Shown piece by piece: positions 1 through 7,904 of a stretch of DNA of 33,556 nucleotides. The translations under genes were made by a program, and so were the position numbers. Location: the NCBI GenBank assembly GCA_902799185.1, contig CADBZO010000024.1, forward strand, positions 1 through 33,556, given 5' to 3'. The stretch comes from an uncultured Bacteroidales bacterium. GTDB lineage: Bacteria; Bacteroidota; Bacteroidia; Bacteroidales; Paludibacteraceae. Each line of letters opens with the position of its first letter. The stretch's first letter is position 1. The notes beneath the pieces were generated by a model. The model saw only the letters and a list, made by a program, of their open reading frames with translations, did no database searches and was not told the DNA's origin.

Positions 1-6
1 TCGGGG

Positions 7-37
7 CAAAGTTACAAAAAAAAAATGACATACGCAA
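7..37 (-). promoter_or_regulatory. Bacteroidota-type promoter reading off the left edge
   Basis: On the minus strand the -7 element TAACTTTG (7-14) is preceded after exactly 20 nt by TTG (35-37). The spacer starts CGTATGTCA followed by ten T, and is identical to the spacer of the ffh promoter at 7799-7830. The transcript would start at or beyond base 1, so the gene it drives lies outside the window. Confidence 0.75.
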
Positions 38-73
38 GCACGCACATCATTTTTTAGAAATTTTATGTTTTTT

Positions 74-925
74 TTAATGCAAAGGGCGGTGTTGGAATTG
101 TTTCCAGCGTTTCAGTTGAAGCTGCATCTCATTGCGGGTCTGTGGATCGCAAAAGGTGTCGGCGAAACGCTCCCAAATATAATTGACCGCGAGCGATGAA
201 GGATGCACCAGGTCGTCTGCGAAGAAACGGTAATCACGCAACTCGTCCAGAAGAATCTCGTAGGATGGGAAATAATGGCAACTTGACATTTGAGATTTGA
301 CATTTGTCAATGCCTCTACTGCCATGAGAAGCGTAGCTTTGGAGAGTTGGTTTTCATGAAGCCCGTCGCGTATATGACGTATAGGCGAGACGGTAAAGAG
401 CCAGTGTTTGTCGGGATGACTATTGATAATCGGTTGCCATGCCGCCACTATCTCCTCCACTGACAGACGGCGACGGGTAAACCATGTATCCGGCATTTTA
501 TGACAATTTCCTACTATCTCACCGTTCATCTCATAGACCCAGGCGGTACCAAAGGTGACGATAACAACCGTAGCTTCCGAGAGGGCTTGCTGCATCAACA
601 CAACAGAAGCTTTAACTGCCGCTTCCGTCTCTTCCTTGGTAGGACGCGAGAAAGAACCATGGTGCGCCATGGAATGCCATAAGCCGTCGTATTCCACAAG
701 CGGCAATTGAGAATTGACAATTGAGAATTGAGAATTGACAGCGTTTGCTATTGATAGCGGGTTATACAGTGTGCCGAAAGGGTTGGCGGTAACGTGAAGG
801 CCGCGATGCGCCATCTCGTTGCCCATCTCATCCGAGAAACACGAACCGATCAGGAGAATCTTGTCCTCATAGCCGATTTTCCATCCGGAAGGCTTGATAT
901 CTATGATTGTTTGCAGTTTGACCAT
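74..925 (-). CDS. GSCFA domain-containing protein
   Basis: 283 residues. The family-defining motif is present as GSCFSDEMGN (about residues 27-36), followed by NPFGTLYNPLSIANA, DGLWHS, and near the C-terminus FPSYEILLDELRDYRF and the DLVHPS block. GSCFA proteins are SGNH-hydrolase-like enzymes found mainly in Bacteroidota and Proteobacteria; the substrate is unknown. No signal peptide is visible, so a cytoplasmic location is likely. The gene lies 6 nt downstream of the LolC/E-like permease and probably shares its transcript. Two variable segments (about residues 63-74 and 207-216) are encoded by period-7 repeat tracts at 704-738 and 283-310, which is odd for conserved protein sequence. Family assignment is firm; biochemical role is not. 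Confidence 0.9.
   Translation of the reverse strand: MVKLQTIIDIKPSGWKIGYEDKILLIGSCFSDEMGNEMAHRGLHVTANPFGTLYNPLSIANAVNSQFSIVNSQLPLVEYDGLWHSMAHHGSFSRPTKEETEAAVKASVVLMQQALSEATVVIVTFGTAWVYEMNGEIVGNCHKMPDTWFTRRRLSVEEIVAAWQPIINSHPDKHWLFTVSPIRHIRDGLHENQLSKATLLMAVEALTNVKSQMSSCHYFPSYEILLDELRDYRFFADDLVHPSSLAVNYIWERFADTFCDPQTRNEMQLQLKRWKQFQHRPLH
283..310. repeat. Period-7 tract inside the GSCFA gene
   Basis: Four consecutive heptamers on the plus strand with consensus TTGACAT (variants TTGAGAT, TTGTCAA). They encode part of LTNVKSQMSS in the GSCFA protein, just before the conserved FPSYEI block. The reverse complement resembles the heptamer tract in aroQ (28286-28320). Confidence 0.8.
704..738. repeat. 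Period-7 tract inside the GSCFA gene
   Basis: Five exact-period heptamers alternating CAATTGA and GAATTGA on the plus strand. Read in the gene they encode VNSQFSIVNSQL, between the conserved LSIANA and DGLWHS blocks. The same unit (TCAATTN) recurs in the porT signal-peptide region at 31201-31225. Confidence 0.85.
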
Positions 926-931
926 AGTCTT

Positions 932-2161
932 TTACTCAAAGTGCATTACTTTCGCCGGACTGATTTTGGAGATAATAGACGAAGGTATCAGCAAAATCAA
1001 CAGCGAGACCGTAACAGTCAATATGTTAAGCGCAATAATCCATCCCCATGCAAAGTTCACGGGTACGTAATCCACATAATAGGTGGCAGCATCCAGCGGG
1101 ATGAGGTGGCTGTAATACTGGATGGCTGCCATTCCCAAGCCGAGGATGTTTCCCCATAGCATCCCTTTTCCGATCAGCAAAGCCGCTTGTGCAAGGAAGA
1201 TCCGCCGCACAAAACGGTTATCCGCTCCGAGGGCTTTTAGCGTACCGATGAGTTGAACGCCATCCAGAATAAGGATGATGAGTCCGGAGACGATATTAAA
1301 TCCCGCTACAATCAGCATCAGGATGATGATGACAATCACATTCATATCCAATAGATCAAGCCACGCAAAGATTGCCGGATTCTGCTCACGGAGGGTCTGC
1401 ACATAGTACACATGATAGCCGTTTTCGTCCATCTGGCGCATGGTAGCGAAATATACTTTGTCCGCCACCTCGTCTATACGAGACACATCATCCACGAGTA
1501 TTTCCACTCCCGAATAGACGTCCGCCTCCCAGGATTGCAGTCTTCGCGCCGTTTCGAGTGGGGTGATCATAAACAGGTTGTCAAACTGGGCAATGCCGGT
1601 ATCGTACAGGCCTACGATCTTGAAACGTCGCGCACGGACATCCGTCTCATCCACGAAATAGGCAGAGATAACAGCTCCTAAAGAGAGGTTCAGTTGGCGT
1701 GCCGTGGAGCGCGAAACGAGCACCTCTTGCGGCGAGGAAGGGATCGTTCCTTCTACTAGATTGCGGGTAAAGAAATCCCAATAATCGGTGCCTTTAAGCA
1801 CCATTCCCATGAAGGAAGAGTCGGTTTTGAGCATCCCCGGTTTGGTGATAAACGGCTCGGCGGCAACGACATGCGGATAACTACCCAGAACGGTTAACAG
1901 GCTGTCCGAAACCTCGATAGCTTGCAGATCATATGTGTTGTTATTATCAAAAGAAACGACCTGGATATGTGCCCCGAATCCTGCTACCTTCTGCGTGATG
2001 GTATGCTTGAATCCAACGACAATACAGATGGTCAAAATCATGACCATCACGCCCACAATCATCCCCGCAAGAGCCACCTTGACGGCAGGGCGTGAACGCC
2101 GTTGTTCGCCGGCTTGGGAAAAATAAAGCCGGGAAGCTATTTTTAGTTCGGGCATTGGCAT
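932..2161 (-). CDS. LolC/LolE-type FtsX-family ABC permease
   Basis: 409 residues with FtsX/MacB-type permease layout: a first membrane helix at about 28-52, a large periplasmic domain (about 55-265), then three helices at about 274-299, 318-342 and 371-393, and a short tail ending SPAKVMHFE. The intracellular segment DGVQLIGTLKALGADNRFVR matches the conserved coupling region of lipoprotein-releasing permeases (GTLKALGA). The expected role is ATP-driven extraction of lipoproteins from the inner membrane, with an ATPase (LolD) and periplasmic LolA encoded elsewhere. Start at 2161; Met3 at 2155 is an alternative. It is divergent from the small exported protein at 2195 with only 33 bp between them, and directly precedes the GSCFA gene. 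Confidence 0.88.
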   Translation of the reverse strand: MPMPELKIASRLYFSQAGEQRRSRPAVKVALAGMIVGVMVMILTICIVVGFKHTITQKVAGFGAHIQVVSFDNNNTYDLQAIEVSDSLLTVLGSYPHVVAAEPFITKPGMLKTDSSFMGMVLKGTDYWDFFTRNLVEGTIPSSPQEVLVSRSTARQLNLSLGAVISAYFVDETDVRARRFKIVGLYDTGIAQFDNLFMITPLETARRLQSWEADVYSGVEILVDDVSRIDEVADKVYFATMRQMDENGYHVYYVQTLREQNPAIFAWLDLLDMNVIVIIILMLIVAGFNIVSGLIILILDGVQLIGTLKALGADNRFVRRIFLAQAALLIGKGMLWGNILGLGMAAIQYYSHLIPLDAATYYVDYVPVNFAWGWIIALNILTVTVSLLILLIPSSIISKISPAKVMHFE

Positions 2162-2194
2162 GATTTTTGTTGTTTAATCAGAGTAATCTGAATA

Positions 2195-2623
2195 ATGCTA
2201 AAAAGACTATTTTTTATTGCGTGTGCTGCTTTAGTAGCAGTAATTATGACAGCTCAAGAGCCTGTTAGCGAACGCCCTCACCGTACTCCGGAGGAGGAGG
2301 CGCTCAAGCAGACCACCCGTCTGGTGCGCGAGCTGGATATCCGGGACTCCGTTCGCTTCGATACCATCTACCGCATGCATCTGAAATATGCGCGTATCCG
2401 CCAGAACGGGCTTACCCGTGCCCAGAACATGGAGCGAATGCAGGCTATATACGAGGAGTTGAAGCATCTGCTTTCCTCCGAGGAGTTGGATCGGTTCATG
2501 AACCACCCTGCCGAGCAGCCACGCCGTCCTAGCGGAGCAAACCGCATGATGGCGGCTCCGGTTCAGGCAGCACCAAGCGGCGTAACGCCCAATATACCGG
2601 AAGCGCCAAAAGAGAACCAATAA
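2195..2623 (+). CDS. Small exported protein, Spy/CpxP-like in composition
   Basis: 142 residues. A clear signal peptide (MLKRLFFIACAALVAVIMTAQ) is followed by an Arg/Glu-rich helical region with heptad-like spacing (about 30-108) and a Pro/Ala-rich tail. The helical stretch RDSVRFDTIYRMHLKYARIR followed by a LSSEELDRF block resembles small periplasmic Spy/CpxP-like proteins of Bacteroidota, but no catalytic motif is visible and family membership is only suggested. The 3' 95 bp overlap the convergent PAP2 gene (stop at 2529). The periplasmic location follows from the signal peptide; the function is unknown. Confidence 0.7.
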   Translation: MLKRLFFIACAALVAVIMTAQEPVSERPHRTPEEEALKQTTRLVRELDIRDSVRFDTIYRMHLKYARIRQNGLTRAQNMERMQAIYEELKHLLSSEELDRFMNHPAEQPRRPSGANRMMAAPVQAAPSGVTPNIPEAPKENQ

Positions 2624-3104
2624 CCAGTCCGGCCAATATGTCACTGGGGTAATGCACCCCAAGATACATCCGACTATAGCAATTCAAAGCTACCCACGTC
2701 ATAAGACTTGCGGTAGCTATTTTATTCTTATACAAAAGCGAAAAAAGCAGTCCGCACGCCATGGTGTTGGCGGCATGGGAACTGCAGAAGCCATACAAAC
2801 CTCCCATGTATCCGTTCACCAGATGTACAGGATCGATAGCCGGTTCGTGAGTCGGTCTTAGACGGCAGACCAGCGGTTTGAGCAGACCGCTACAGATCCA
2901 GTCGCTCAATCCCACCGCTACGCCGAATCCCAAGAGAATGAACAGAACGGTTTTCCAAGAGCGATATTTACAGGCAATCAAACCAACCAACACAACATAT
3001 AACGGGAGCCATGTTTTGGCACGGCTTACGATCCACATGAAACTGTCCATCCACTCGGAATAATGGCCGTTGATCCATAGTAATATGTCGGTGTCGAGAG
3101 ACAA
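2529..3104 (-). CDS. PAP2-family membrane phosphatase
   Basis: 191 residues with the three PAP2 signature parts. Motif 1 is K76-x6-R83-P84. Motif 2 appears as CSSH at 107-110 in place of PSGH. Motif 3 is S144-R145-x5-H151-x3-D155. Several hydrophobic helices surround them, so this is an integral inner-membrane phosphatase of the undecaprenyl-pyrophosphate / lipid phosphate phosphatase superfamily. The substrate cannot be read from sequence; undecaprenyl diphosphate recycling or lipid A dephosphorylation are the usual options. It is the last gene of the ffh-folD-prfA-rsmE operon, 25 nt after rsmE. Its C-terminal residues overlap the convergent gene at 2195-2623 by 95 bp. Confidence 0.9.
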   Translation of the reverse strand: MSLDTDILLWINGHYSEWMDSFMWIVSRAKTWLPLYVVLVGLIACKYRSWKTVLFILLGFGVAVGLSDWICSGLLKPLVCRLRPTHEPAIDPVHLVNGYMGGLYGFCSSHAANTMACGLLFSLLYKNKIATASLMTWVALNCYSRMYLGVHYPSDILAGLVIGSLLALPVYWALRRLVLPEPEPPSCGLLR

Positions 3105-3111
3105 GCTATAA

Positions 3112-3139
3112 TGAATTAAAAATTTAAAATTACGAATTT
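3112..3139. repeat. Period-7 tract supplying the rsmE stop codon
   Basis: Four heptamers (TGAATTA, AAAATTT, AAAATTA, CGAATTT) between rsmE and the PAP2 gene. The rsmE stop TAA (3130-3132 on the minus strand) lies inside the third unit, so the last residues of RsmE are repeat-encoded. Confidence 0.65.
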
Positions 3140-3861
3140 ATTAGTATAACGGTGTGGCAGGCTACAAGGGCGGCGGTCTCCGTACGGAGACGCGCTGCAC
3201 CCAAAGAGACAGGACGGTAGCCATTTCTCACCGCCCACTCCACTTCGGCTGGTGAGAAATCGCCTTCGGGGCCGATAAGAATAGCGGTTTCATGTCCGCG
3301 AACGACAAGTTGTTGCAAAGCTTGCTTAGTATTCGTAGGACGATATGCATCTTGCAATGACAAGACCTCTTCCTCTGTCATGCAATGGGCGATGAACTTA
3401 TCGCCGGCTGTTTGCAGCTGGTTTATCTTGGTTAAAGGATTCAGTTTCGGGAAACGGGTCTTGAGGGACTGCTTGGCGGCAGAGACAACAATCTTCTGCA
3501 ACCGTTCCATATTGACCGTCTTGCGCTCTGAATGGTCGCAGAGCAGAAGGGTGATCTCATCGACGCCCATCTCTACGCATTTCTCTATAGCCCACTCTGT
3601 CCGGTCTATATTCTTGGTCGGTGCAAGCGCGATATGTATGCTACCGTCATGTAACGGTGCAGGTTGCTCTACGGCAGTAATACGGACCTCGCAATGTTTG
3701 CGATGCGGATTCGTAATCTCGCAATGATAGAGATTCCCCACTCCGTCCGTCACGAGTATCTCGTCCCCCGCCGTACGGCGGAGCACCTGGACGCAATGTG
3801 CACTCTCTTCCTCTGAGAGCGTCAGGGTCGTTGTTATATCCGGGCAGTAGAACAAGTACAT
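3130..3861 (-). CDS. rsmE: 16S rRNA (uracil-1498-N3)-methyltransferase RsmE
   Basis: 243 residues from the start at 3859-3861 (MYLFYCPDITTT), which sits 1 nt past the prfA stop. An upstream extension into prfA is open but does not look like RsmE. An N-terminal PUA-like domain (about 1-70) is followed by a SPOUT methyltransferase domain with the knot motifs LIGPEGDFSPAEVEWA (about 195-210) and LGAARLRTETAA (220-231). The enzyme methylates U1498 of 16S rRNA with S-adenosylmethionine. It lies between prfA and a PAP2 phosphatase in a translation-related operon. The stop codon lies within a period-7 repeat, giving the C-terminus ILINS. Confidence 0.95.
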   Translation of the reverse strand: MYLFYCPDITTTLTLSEEESAHCVQVLRRTAGDEILVTDGVGNLYHCEITNPHRKHCEVRITAVEQPAPLHDGSIHIALAPTKNIDRTEWAIEKCVEMGVDEITLLLCDHSERKTVNMERLQKIVVSAAKQSLKTRFPKLNPLTKINQLQTAGDKFIAHCMTEEEVLSLQDAYRPTNTKQALQQLVVRGHETAILIGPEGDFSPAEVEWAVRNGYRPVSLGAARLRTETAALVACHTVILINS

Positions 3862-3862
3862 C

Positions 3863-4963
3863 TTACAGTTCGCTTTCTTTGAGGCGTTCGGCGTTCTCTG
3901 CCACTTGGAGGGCGTCAATGACACCTTGTATGTCGCCGTCCATGAAGGCTGCAAGGTTATAAACCGTATAACCTATTCGGTGGTCGGTGATACGCCCCTG
4001 CGGATAGTTGTAGGTACGAATCTTAGCAGAGCGGTCGCCGGTAGAGACCATGGTCTTGCGGCGGGCTGCGATGTCGTCAATATATTTCTGGTGCTCCTTG
4101 TCATATATCTGCGTGCGCAGGCGTGAGAGCGCGCGTTCCTTATTTTTAGGCTGGTCACGCGTCTCGGTACACTCAATGAGTATCTCCTGTACCTCGCCCG
4201 TATTGGGATTTTTCCACATATACCTGAGACGCACGCCCGACTCCACTTTGTTGACGTTCTGTCCTCCGGCTCCGCCGGAACGGAAGGTCTCCCATTTGAT
4301 TTCACCTTCGTTGATATGCACCTCGAACTCATCTGCCTCCGGCAGTACGGCTACCGTAGCCGCAGAAGTATGGACACGTCCCTGCGTCTCTGTGACAGGC
4401 ACACGCTGCACACGATGGACTCCGGACTCATATTTGAGCGTACCATAGACATTTTGGCCGGTGACATTAAAGATGATCTCCTTATACCCTCCGGCGGCAC
4501 CTTCCGTGAAAGAAGACACGGTGTATTTGAATCCTTTCAGTTCGAAATACTTGGTGTACATACGAAACAGGTCACCGGCGAAGATAGCCGCCTCGTCACC
4601 TCCCGTTCCGCCACGGATCTCCATGACAACATTCTTGCCGTCCTCGGGATCCTGGGGCAGCAGCTGGAGTTTGAGTTCCTCCTCCAGTTTGGGTATCTGC
4701 GGCTCCAGTTCGTCTATCTCCGCTTTTGCCATCTCTTTCAGATCCGCGTCTGTCTCATTGAACAACAGGTCTTTGGCGTCCTGCAGGTCAGTCACGGCTT
4801 TTTTATAGCGGTGTGCACATTCCAGCACGCGCTCCAAGTCATGGTAGTCGCGGTTGAGACGCACATAACGCGCCTGATCAGCTATGACAGACGGGTCTGT
4901 AATCAACAGGGAAACCTCGTGGAACTTCGCTTCCAGTCCTTCTATTTTCGATAAGATATCCAT
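3863..4963 (-). CDS. prfA: Peptide chain release factor 1
   Basis: 366 residues, normal RF1 length. The GGQ motif that triggers peptidyl-tRNA hydrolysis is at 233-235 (SGGAGGQNVNKVESGVRLRY). The stop-codon-reading tripeptide is PVT at 189-191, the PxT form of RF1 (UAA/UAG) rather than the SPF of RF2. The block EIRGGTGGDEAAIFAGDL (115-132) is also RF1-typical. The start overlaps the folD stop by one base (TAATG), indicating translational coupling. Confidence 0.97.
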   Translation of the reverse strand: MDILSKIEGLEAKFHEVSLLITDPSVIADQARYVRLNRDYHDLERVLECAHRYKKAVTDLQDAKDLLFNETDADLKEMAKAEIDELEPQIPKLEEELKLQLLPQDPEDGKNVVMEIRGGTGGDEAAIFAGDLFRMYTKYFELKGFKYTVSSFTEGAAGGYKEIIFNVTGQNVYGTLKYESGVHRVQRVPVTETQGRVHTSAATVAVLPEADEFEVHINEGEIKWETFRSGGAGGQNVNKVESGVRLRYMWKNPNTGEVQEILIECTETRDQPKNKERALSRLRTQIYDKEHQKYIDDIAARRKTMVSTGDRSAKIRTYNYPQGRITDHRIGYTVYNLAAFMDGDIQGVIDALQVAENAERLKESEL

Positions 4964-5883
4964 TATTTCATTTTCAGTCCTAACACCTTGCCGGTATAGG
5001 CGACATAGGTATGCATAAGTAACATCGCAATAGTCATCGGTCCAACTCCGCCCGGAACCGGCGTAATATACGATGCTTTGGATGCTACGTTTTCAAAATC
5101 CACGTCTCCGACCAACCGGTATCCGCGTGGCGAAGAGGCGTCATCGACACGGTTGATTCCCACGTCGATTACTACAGCCCCCTCATTGACCATGTCGGCT
5201 TTGAGCAGTTTCGGAGAGCCTGCTGCCACGATGATGATATCCGCCGAACGGCATATGGCATCCAGATTGCGTGTTTTGCTATGACAAACCGTTACGGTAG
5301 CATCTCCCATAGAAGAGGCACTCATGTTCGGCAGAGAGAGATACGGCCGTTGCATCAGCATCATCGCCATGGGTTTGCCTACAATATTCGACCGTCCGAT
5401 GACTACCACGTGTTTGCCCTCCGTAGAGATATTATAGGCACTGAGCAACTCTTGTATTCCGGCGGGAGTGGCACTGCGGAAAGCAGGAAGGCCTTGTATT
5501 GCGCGTCCCATACTCATGGGGGTGAGGCCATCTACGTCTTTACGGAAATCGATGGTTGTCAGCACTTTGGATTCGCTGATATGTTCCGGCAACGGTAACT
5601 GGACGATAAATCCATCTACTGACGGATCATTGTTGAGTTTGCGTATTTCGGTCAATAACCTACGCTCTTTGATATCTTCCTCAAAAGCTATTTTCTCAAC
5701 TTCTATACCGACTTCCTGGCAAGCTTTGATTTTATTTGCCACATAGATTTCCGAAGCGGGATTATGCCCCACGAGCACAATGACCAGTTTAGGGCCCCGC
5801 AGTCCGTTCGCCAGATTGAAAGCCACCGATTTGCGCAGTTTCTCCCGGATCTCGGCAGCTACTTTCTTACCGTCCAAAATCAT
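4963..5883 (-). CDS. folD: Bifunctional methylenetetrahydrofolate dehydrogenase / cyclohydrolase FolD
   Basis: 306 residues. The catalytic motif YVANKIKACQEVGI carries Lys51; VQLPLP is at 94-99 and KDVDGL near 115-120. The NADP-binding motif is GRSNIVGKP (163-171), and PVPGGVGPMTIAML is near the C-terminus. The enzyme interconverts 5,10-methylene-, 5,10-methenyl- and 10-formyl-tetrahydrofolate, supplying formyl groups for initiator tRNA and purines. The usual PCTP motif reads SATP here; I believe this is a lineage variant rather than damage. ATGA overlap with the upstream gene and TAATG overlap with prfA place it inside the ffh operon. Confidence 0.97.
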   Translation of the reverse strand: MILDGKKVAAEIREKLRKSVAFNLANGLRGPKLVIVLVGHNPASEIYVANKIKACQEVGIEVEKIAFEEDIKERRLLTEIRKLNNDPSVDGFIVQLPLPEHISESKVLTTIDFRKDVDGLTPMSMGRAIQGLPAFRSATPAGIQELLSAYNISTEGKHVVVIGRSNIVGKPMAMMLMQRPYLSLPNMSASSMGDATVTVCHSKTRNLDAICRSADIIIVAAGSPKLLKADMVNEGAVVIDVGINRVDDASSPRGYRLVGDVDFENVASKASYITPVPGGVGPMTIAMLLMHTYVAYTGKVLGLKMK

Positions 5884-6446
5884 TCTTTTCTCTCCTCTGT
5901 TGCTTGTTTCTCGGATTGTTGCTCATCAAACCGTTTATCGTTTATATTACTTTGTTTCCATCGTTGGATGTTACGCCAAATATCTTTCCATTCGCGCTGG
6001 GTAATATACCATTTATTTTCCCGTCGCGGCGGGCGATAGACGTGGTGCATATGGATCTCCGTCTGTACGCGTCGCACTTCCGAAGAGTCAATGTTGTAAG
6101 TCTGTGCCAAACTATCGCCGAGCAGCAAGGCGTCCTGACGATCCACCTTACGGATATTCAATTCGTCCACTTTCACCTCTGTCCCGGGGTCATCCATCGG
6201 TAGCGAACGTATCTCCTCCACCACCAGTCTTGTCAGTTTGTATCCGCCGAATGCCAGCACAGCGAGCACAATGAACATCAAACCATAATAGGCTTGTTTG
6301 TCTTGCATCTTCATCCATCCTCCCCAACCGTTGGTCAGTTTGTCAGAGTGGAAAGAAGCATGATGATGGTGGTGGCGGTGTCTGCGTTTGCTCGCTTTAC
6401 GTTCCTCCCATTGCGGTTGATATGTCTTGATATCTTCGTCTGCCAT
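5880..6446 (-). CDS. Membrane-anchored protein with His-rich N-terminus
   Basis: 188 residues, family not recognised. The N-terminus is basic and histidine-rich (RRHRHHHHH at 21-29, further His at 33), then comes one hydrophobic helix at about 53-70. The remaining roughly 115 residues are predicted on the far side of the membrane and hold MHMHH-like and charged segments. The positive N-terminal side suggests N-in/C-out topology. The gene is locked between ffh and folD by TAATG (6444-6448) and ATGA (5880-5883) overlaps, so it is translated with the SRP GTPase. A role in metal binding or in membrane targeting could be proposed from the His run and the neighbour, but neither is shown. Confidence 0.75.
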   Translation of the reverse strand: MADEDIKTYQPQWEERKASKRRHRHHHHHASFHSDKLTNGWGGWMKMQDKQAYYGLMFIVLAVLAFGGYKLTRLVVEEIRSLPMDDPGTEVKVDELNIRKVDRQDALLLGDSLAQTYNIDSSEVRRVQTEIHMHHVYRPPRRENKWYITQREWKDIWRNIQRWKQSNINDKRFDEQQSEKQATEERKE

Positions 6447-7750
6447 TATCTGCGTTTAATGCTCATTTGCTGTACTTTACGCATCATCTTGGAGGTCTGT
6501 TCAAACTGCTTGAGGAAACGGTTAAGATCCACAATGGTGACGCCTGCTCCCTTGGCGATACGGTTCTTGCGGCTGCCGTTAAGCAGACCCGGGTTCGCAC
6601 GTTCTGCCGGGGTCATAGAATTGATCATCGCTTCAATAGGTTTGAAGGCGTCGTCGCTGACCTCCACGCCCTTGAGCGCCTTGTCCATGCCCGGAATCAT
6701 GCTCATCAGATCCTTCATGGAGCCCATCTTCTTGATTTGGTTGAGCTGGCCGATGAAGTCGTTGAAATCGAACTGGTTCTTGGCGATCTTCTTGCTGATA
6801 CGGCGAGCCTCGGCTTCGTCGTACTGCTCCTGGGCGCGTTCTACGAGGGAGACTACGTCACCCATTCCTAAGATCCTGTCCGCCATACGCGCCGGGTGGA
6901 ACACATCCAACGCCTCCATCTTCTCCCCCGTACCGATGAACTTAATCGGTTTGTTCACCACCGAACGGATGGAGAGTGCAGCACCGCCGCGGGCGTCACC
7001 GTCCAGTTTGGTCAGAACCACGCCGTCGAAATCGAGCCGCTCGTTGAATTCCTTGGCGGTATTGACGGCGTCCTGTCCGGTCATGGCATCGACGACGAAC
7101 AGCGTCTCGGACGGCGTGATAGCCTCCTTGATAGCCGCTATCTCGTTCATCATCTGCTCATCGACAGCCAGACGGCCGGCAGTATCGACGATCACCACAT
7201 CGTACCCCAAGCGTTTCGCCTCTTCGATGGCTGCTTTGGCTTTCTTTACAGGATCGGACTCGCCTTCACCGAGATAGACCTTGGCGTTGATCTGCTCGCC
7301 GAGCACACGGAGCTGCTCGATAGCCGCCGGACGATAAACGTCGCAGGCTACCAGCATCACGCGTTTGTTCTTTTTGGTCTGGAGCCAGTTGGCGAGTTTG
7401 GAAGCGAAAGTGGTCTTACCGCTACCCTGAAGACCGGACATCAGGATAACTGCCGGATTGCCCTTTAGGTTTATCTCCTGCGCTTCGCCACCCATCAGAG
7501 CCGCTAACTCATCGTGGGTGATCTTCACCATCAACTGCCCCGGACGGACACTGGTCATCACGTTCTGGCCCAGTGCTTTCTCCTTCACCTGGTCGGTAAA
7601 CTGCTTGGCCGTCTTGTAGTTCACATCCGCCTCCAAGAGGGCTTTGCGGATGTCTTTTACTGTCTCCGCAATATTAATCTCGGTAATACGGCCCTCACCT
7701 TTCAGTATCTTGAAAGACCGTTCTAATCGTTCGCTTAAATTATCAAACAT
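6446..7750 (-). CDS. ffh: Signal recognition particle GTPase Ffh (SRP54)
   Basis: 434 residues. The N-domain (1-90) is followed by the G-domain with P-loop GLQGSGKTT (106-114), DVYRPAA, DTAGR and TKLDGDARGG, then a Met-rich M-domain (about 300-434) with SMIPGM, the RNA-binding segment and a tail MMRKVQQMSIKRR. Ffh with 4.5S RNA binds signal sequences at the ribosome and delivers them to FtsY. The gene heads the operon; a Bacteroidota promoter at 7799-7830 lies about 40 nt upstream of the ATG. Confidence 0.97.
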   Translation of the reverse strand: MFDNLSERLERSFKILKGEGRITEINIAETVKDIRKALLEADVNYKTAKQFTDQVKEKALGQNVMTSVRPGQLMVKITHDELAALMGGEAQEINLKGNPAVILMSGLQGSGKTTFASKLANWLQTKKNKRVMLVACDVYRPAAIEQLRVLGEQINAKVYLGEGESDPVKKAKAAIEEAKRLGYDVVIVDTAGRLAVDEQMMNEIAAIKEAITPSETLFVVDAMTGQDAVNTAKEFNERLDFDGVVLTKLDGDARGGAALSIRSVVNKPIKFIGTGEKMEALDVFHPARMADRILGMGDVVSLVERAQEQYDEAEARRISKKIAKNQFDFNDFIGQLNQIKKMGSMKDLMSMIPGMDKALKGVEVSDDAFKPIEAMINSMTPAERANPGLLNGSRKNRIAKGAGVTIVDLNRFLKQFEQTSKMMRKVQQMSIKRR

Positions 7751-7755
7751 ATAGA

Positions 7756-7790
7756 CATTTACTATTTAGTCATTTACAATTTATTCATTT
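7756..7790. repeat. Repeat tract in the ffh leader
   Basis: Alternating 8- and 7-nt units (CATTTACT, ATTTAGT, CATTTACA, ATTTATT, CATTTT), in effect 2.5 copies of a 15-mer, filling nearly the whole untranslated leader between the promoter and the ffh start. Confidence 0.65.
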
Positions 7791-7798
7791 TGCGGGTG

Positions 7799-7830
7799 CA
7801 AAATTACAAAAAAAAAATGACATACGCAAA
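7799..7830 (-). promoter_or_regulatory. Promoter of the ffh operon
   Basis: Minus strand: TTTG (7827-7830), 20-nt spacer beginning CGTATGTCA then ten T, and TAATTTTG (7799-7806). The expected transcription start is near 7792, giving a leader of about 40 nt to the ffh ATG at 7750. The spacer is identical to that at 7-37. Confidence 0.85.
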
Positions 7831-7862
7831 CATATGCCACTCTTTTCTCGTATTTTTCCGTC

Positions 7863-7904
7863 TTTTTACTTTTGTCTTTTTACTTTTGTCTTTCTACTTT
7901 TGTC
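7863..7904. repeat. Period-7 tract supplying the stop codon of the transporter-OmpA fusion
   Basis: Six heptamers alternating TTTTTAC (one TTTCTAC) and TTTTGTC, in effect three 14-mers. The stop TAA of the fusion gene (7880-7882, minus strand) lies in the third unit, so the C-terminal residues TKVERQK are encoded by the repeat. Confidence 0.85.

Noticed and set aside
6294-7277. 327-codon open frame antisense to ffh
   Set aside because: Serine/arginine-rich shadow translation of a conserved gene with no family resemblance.
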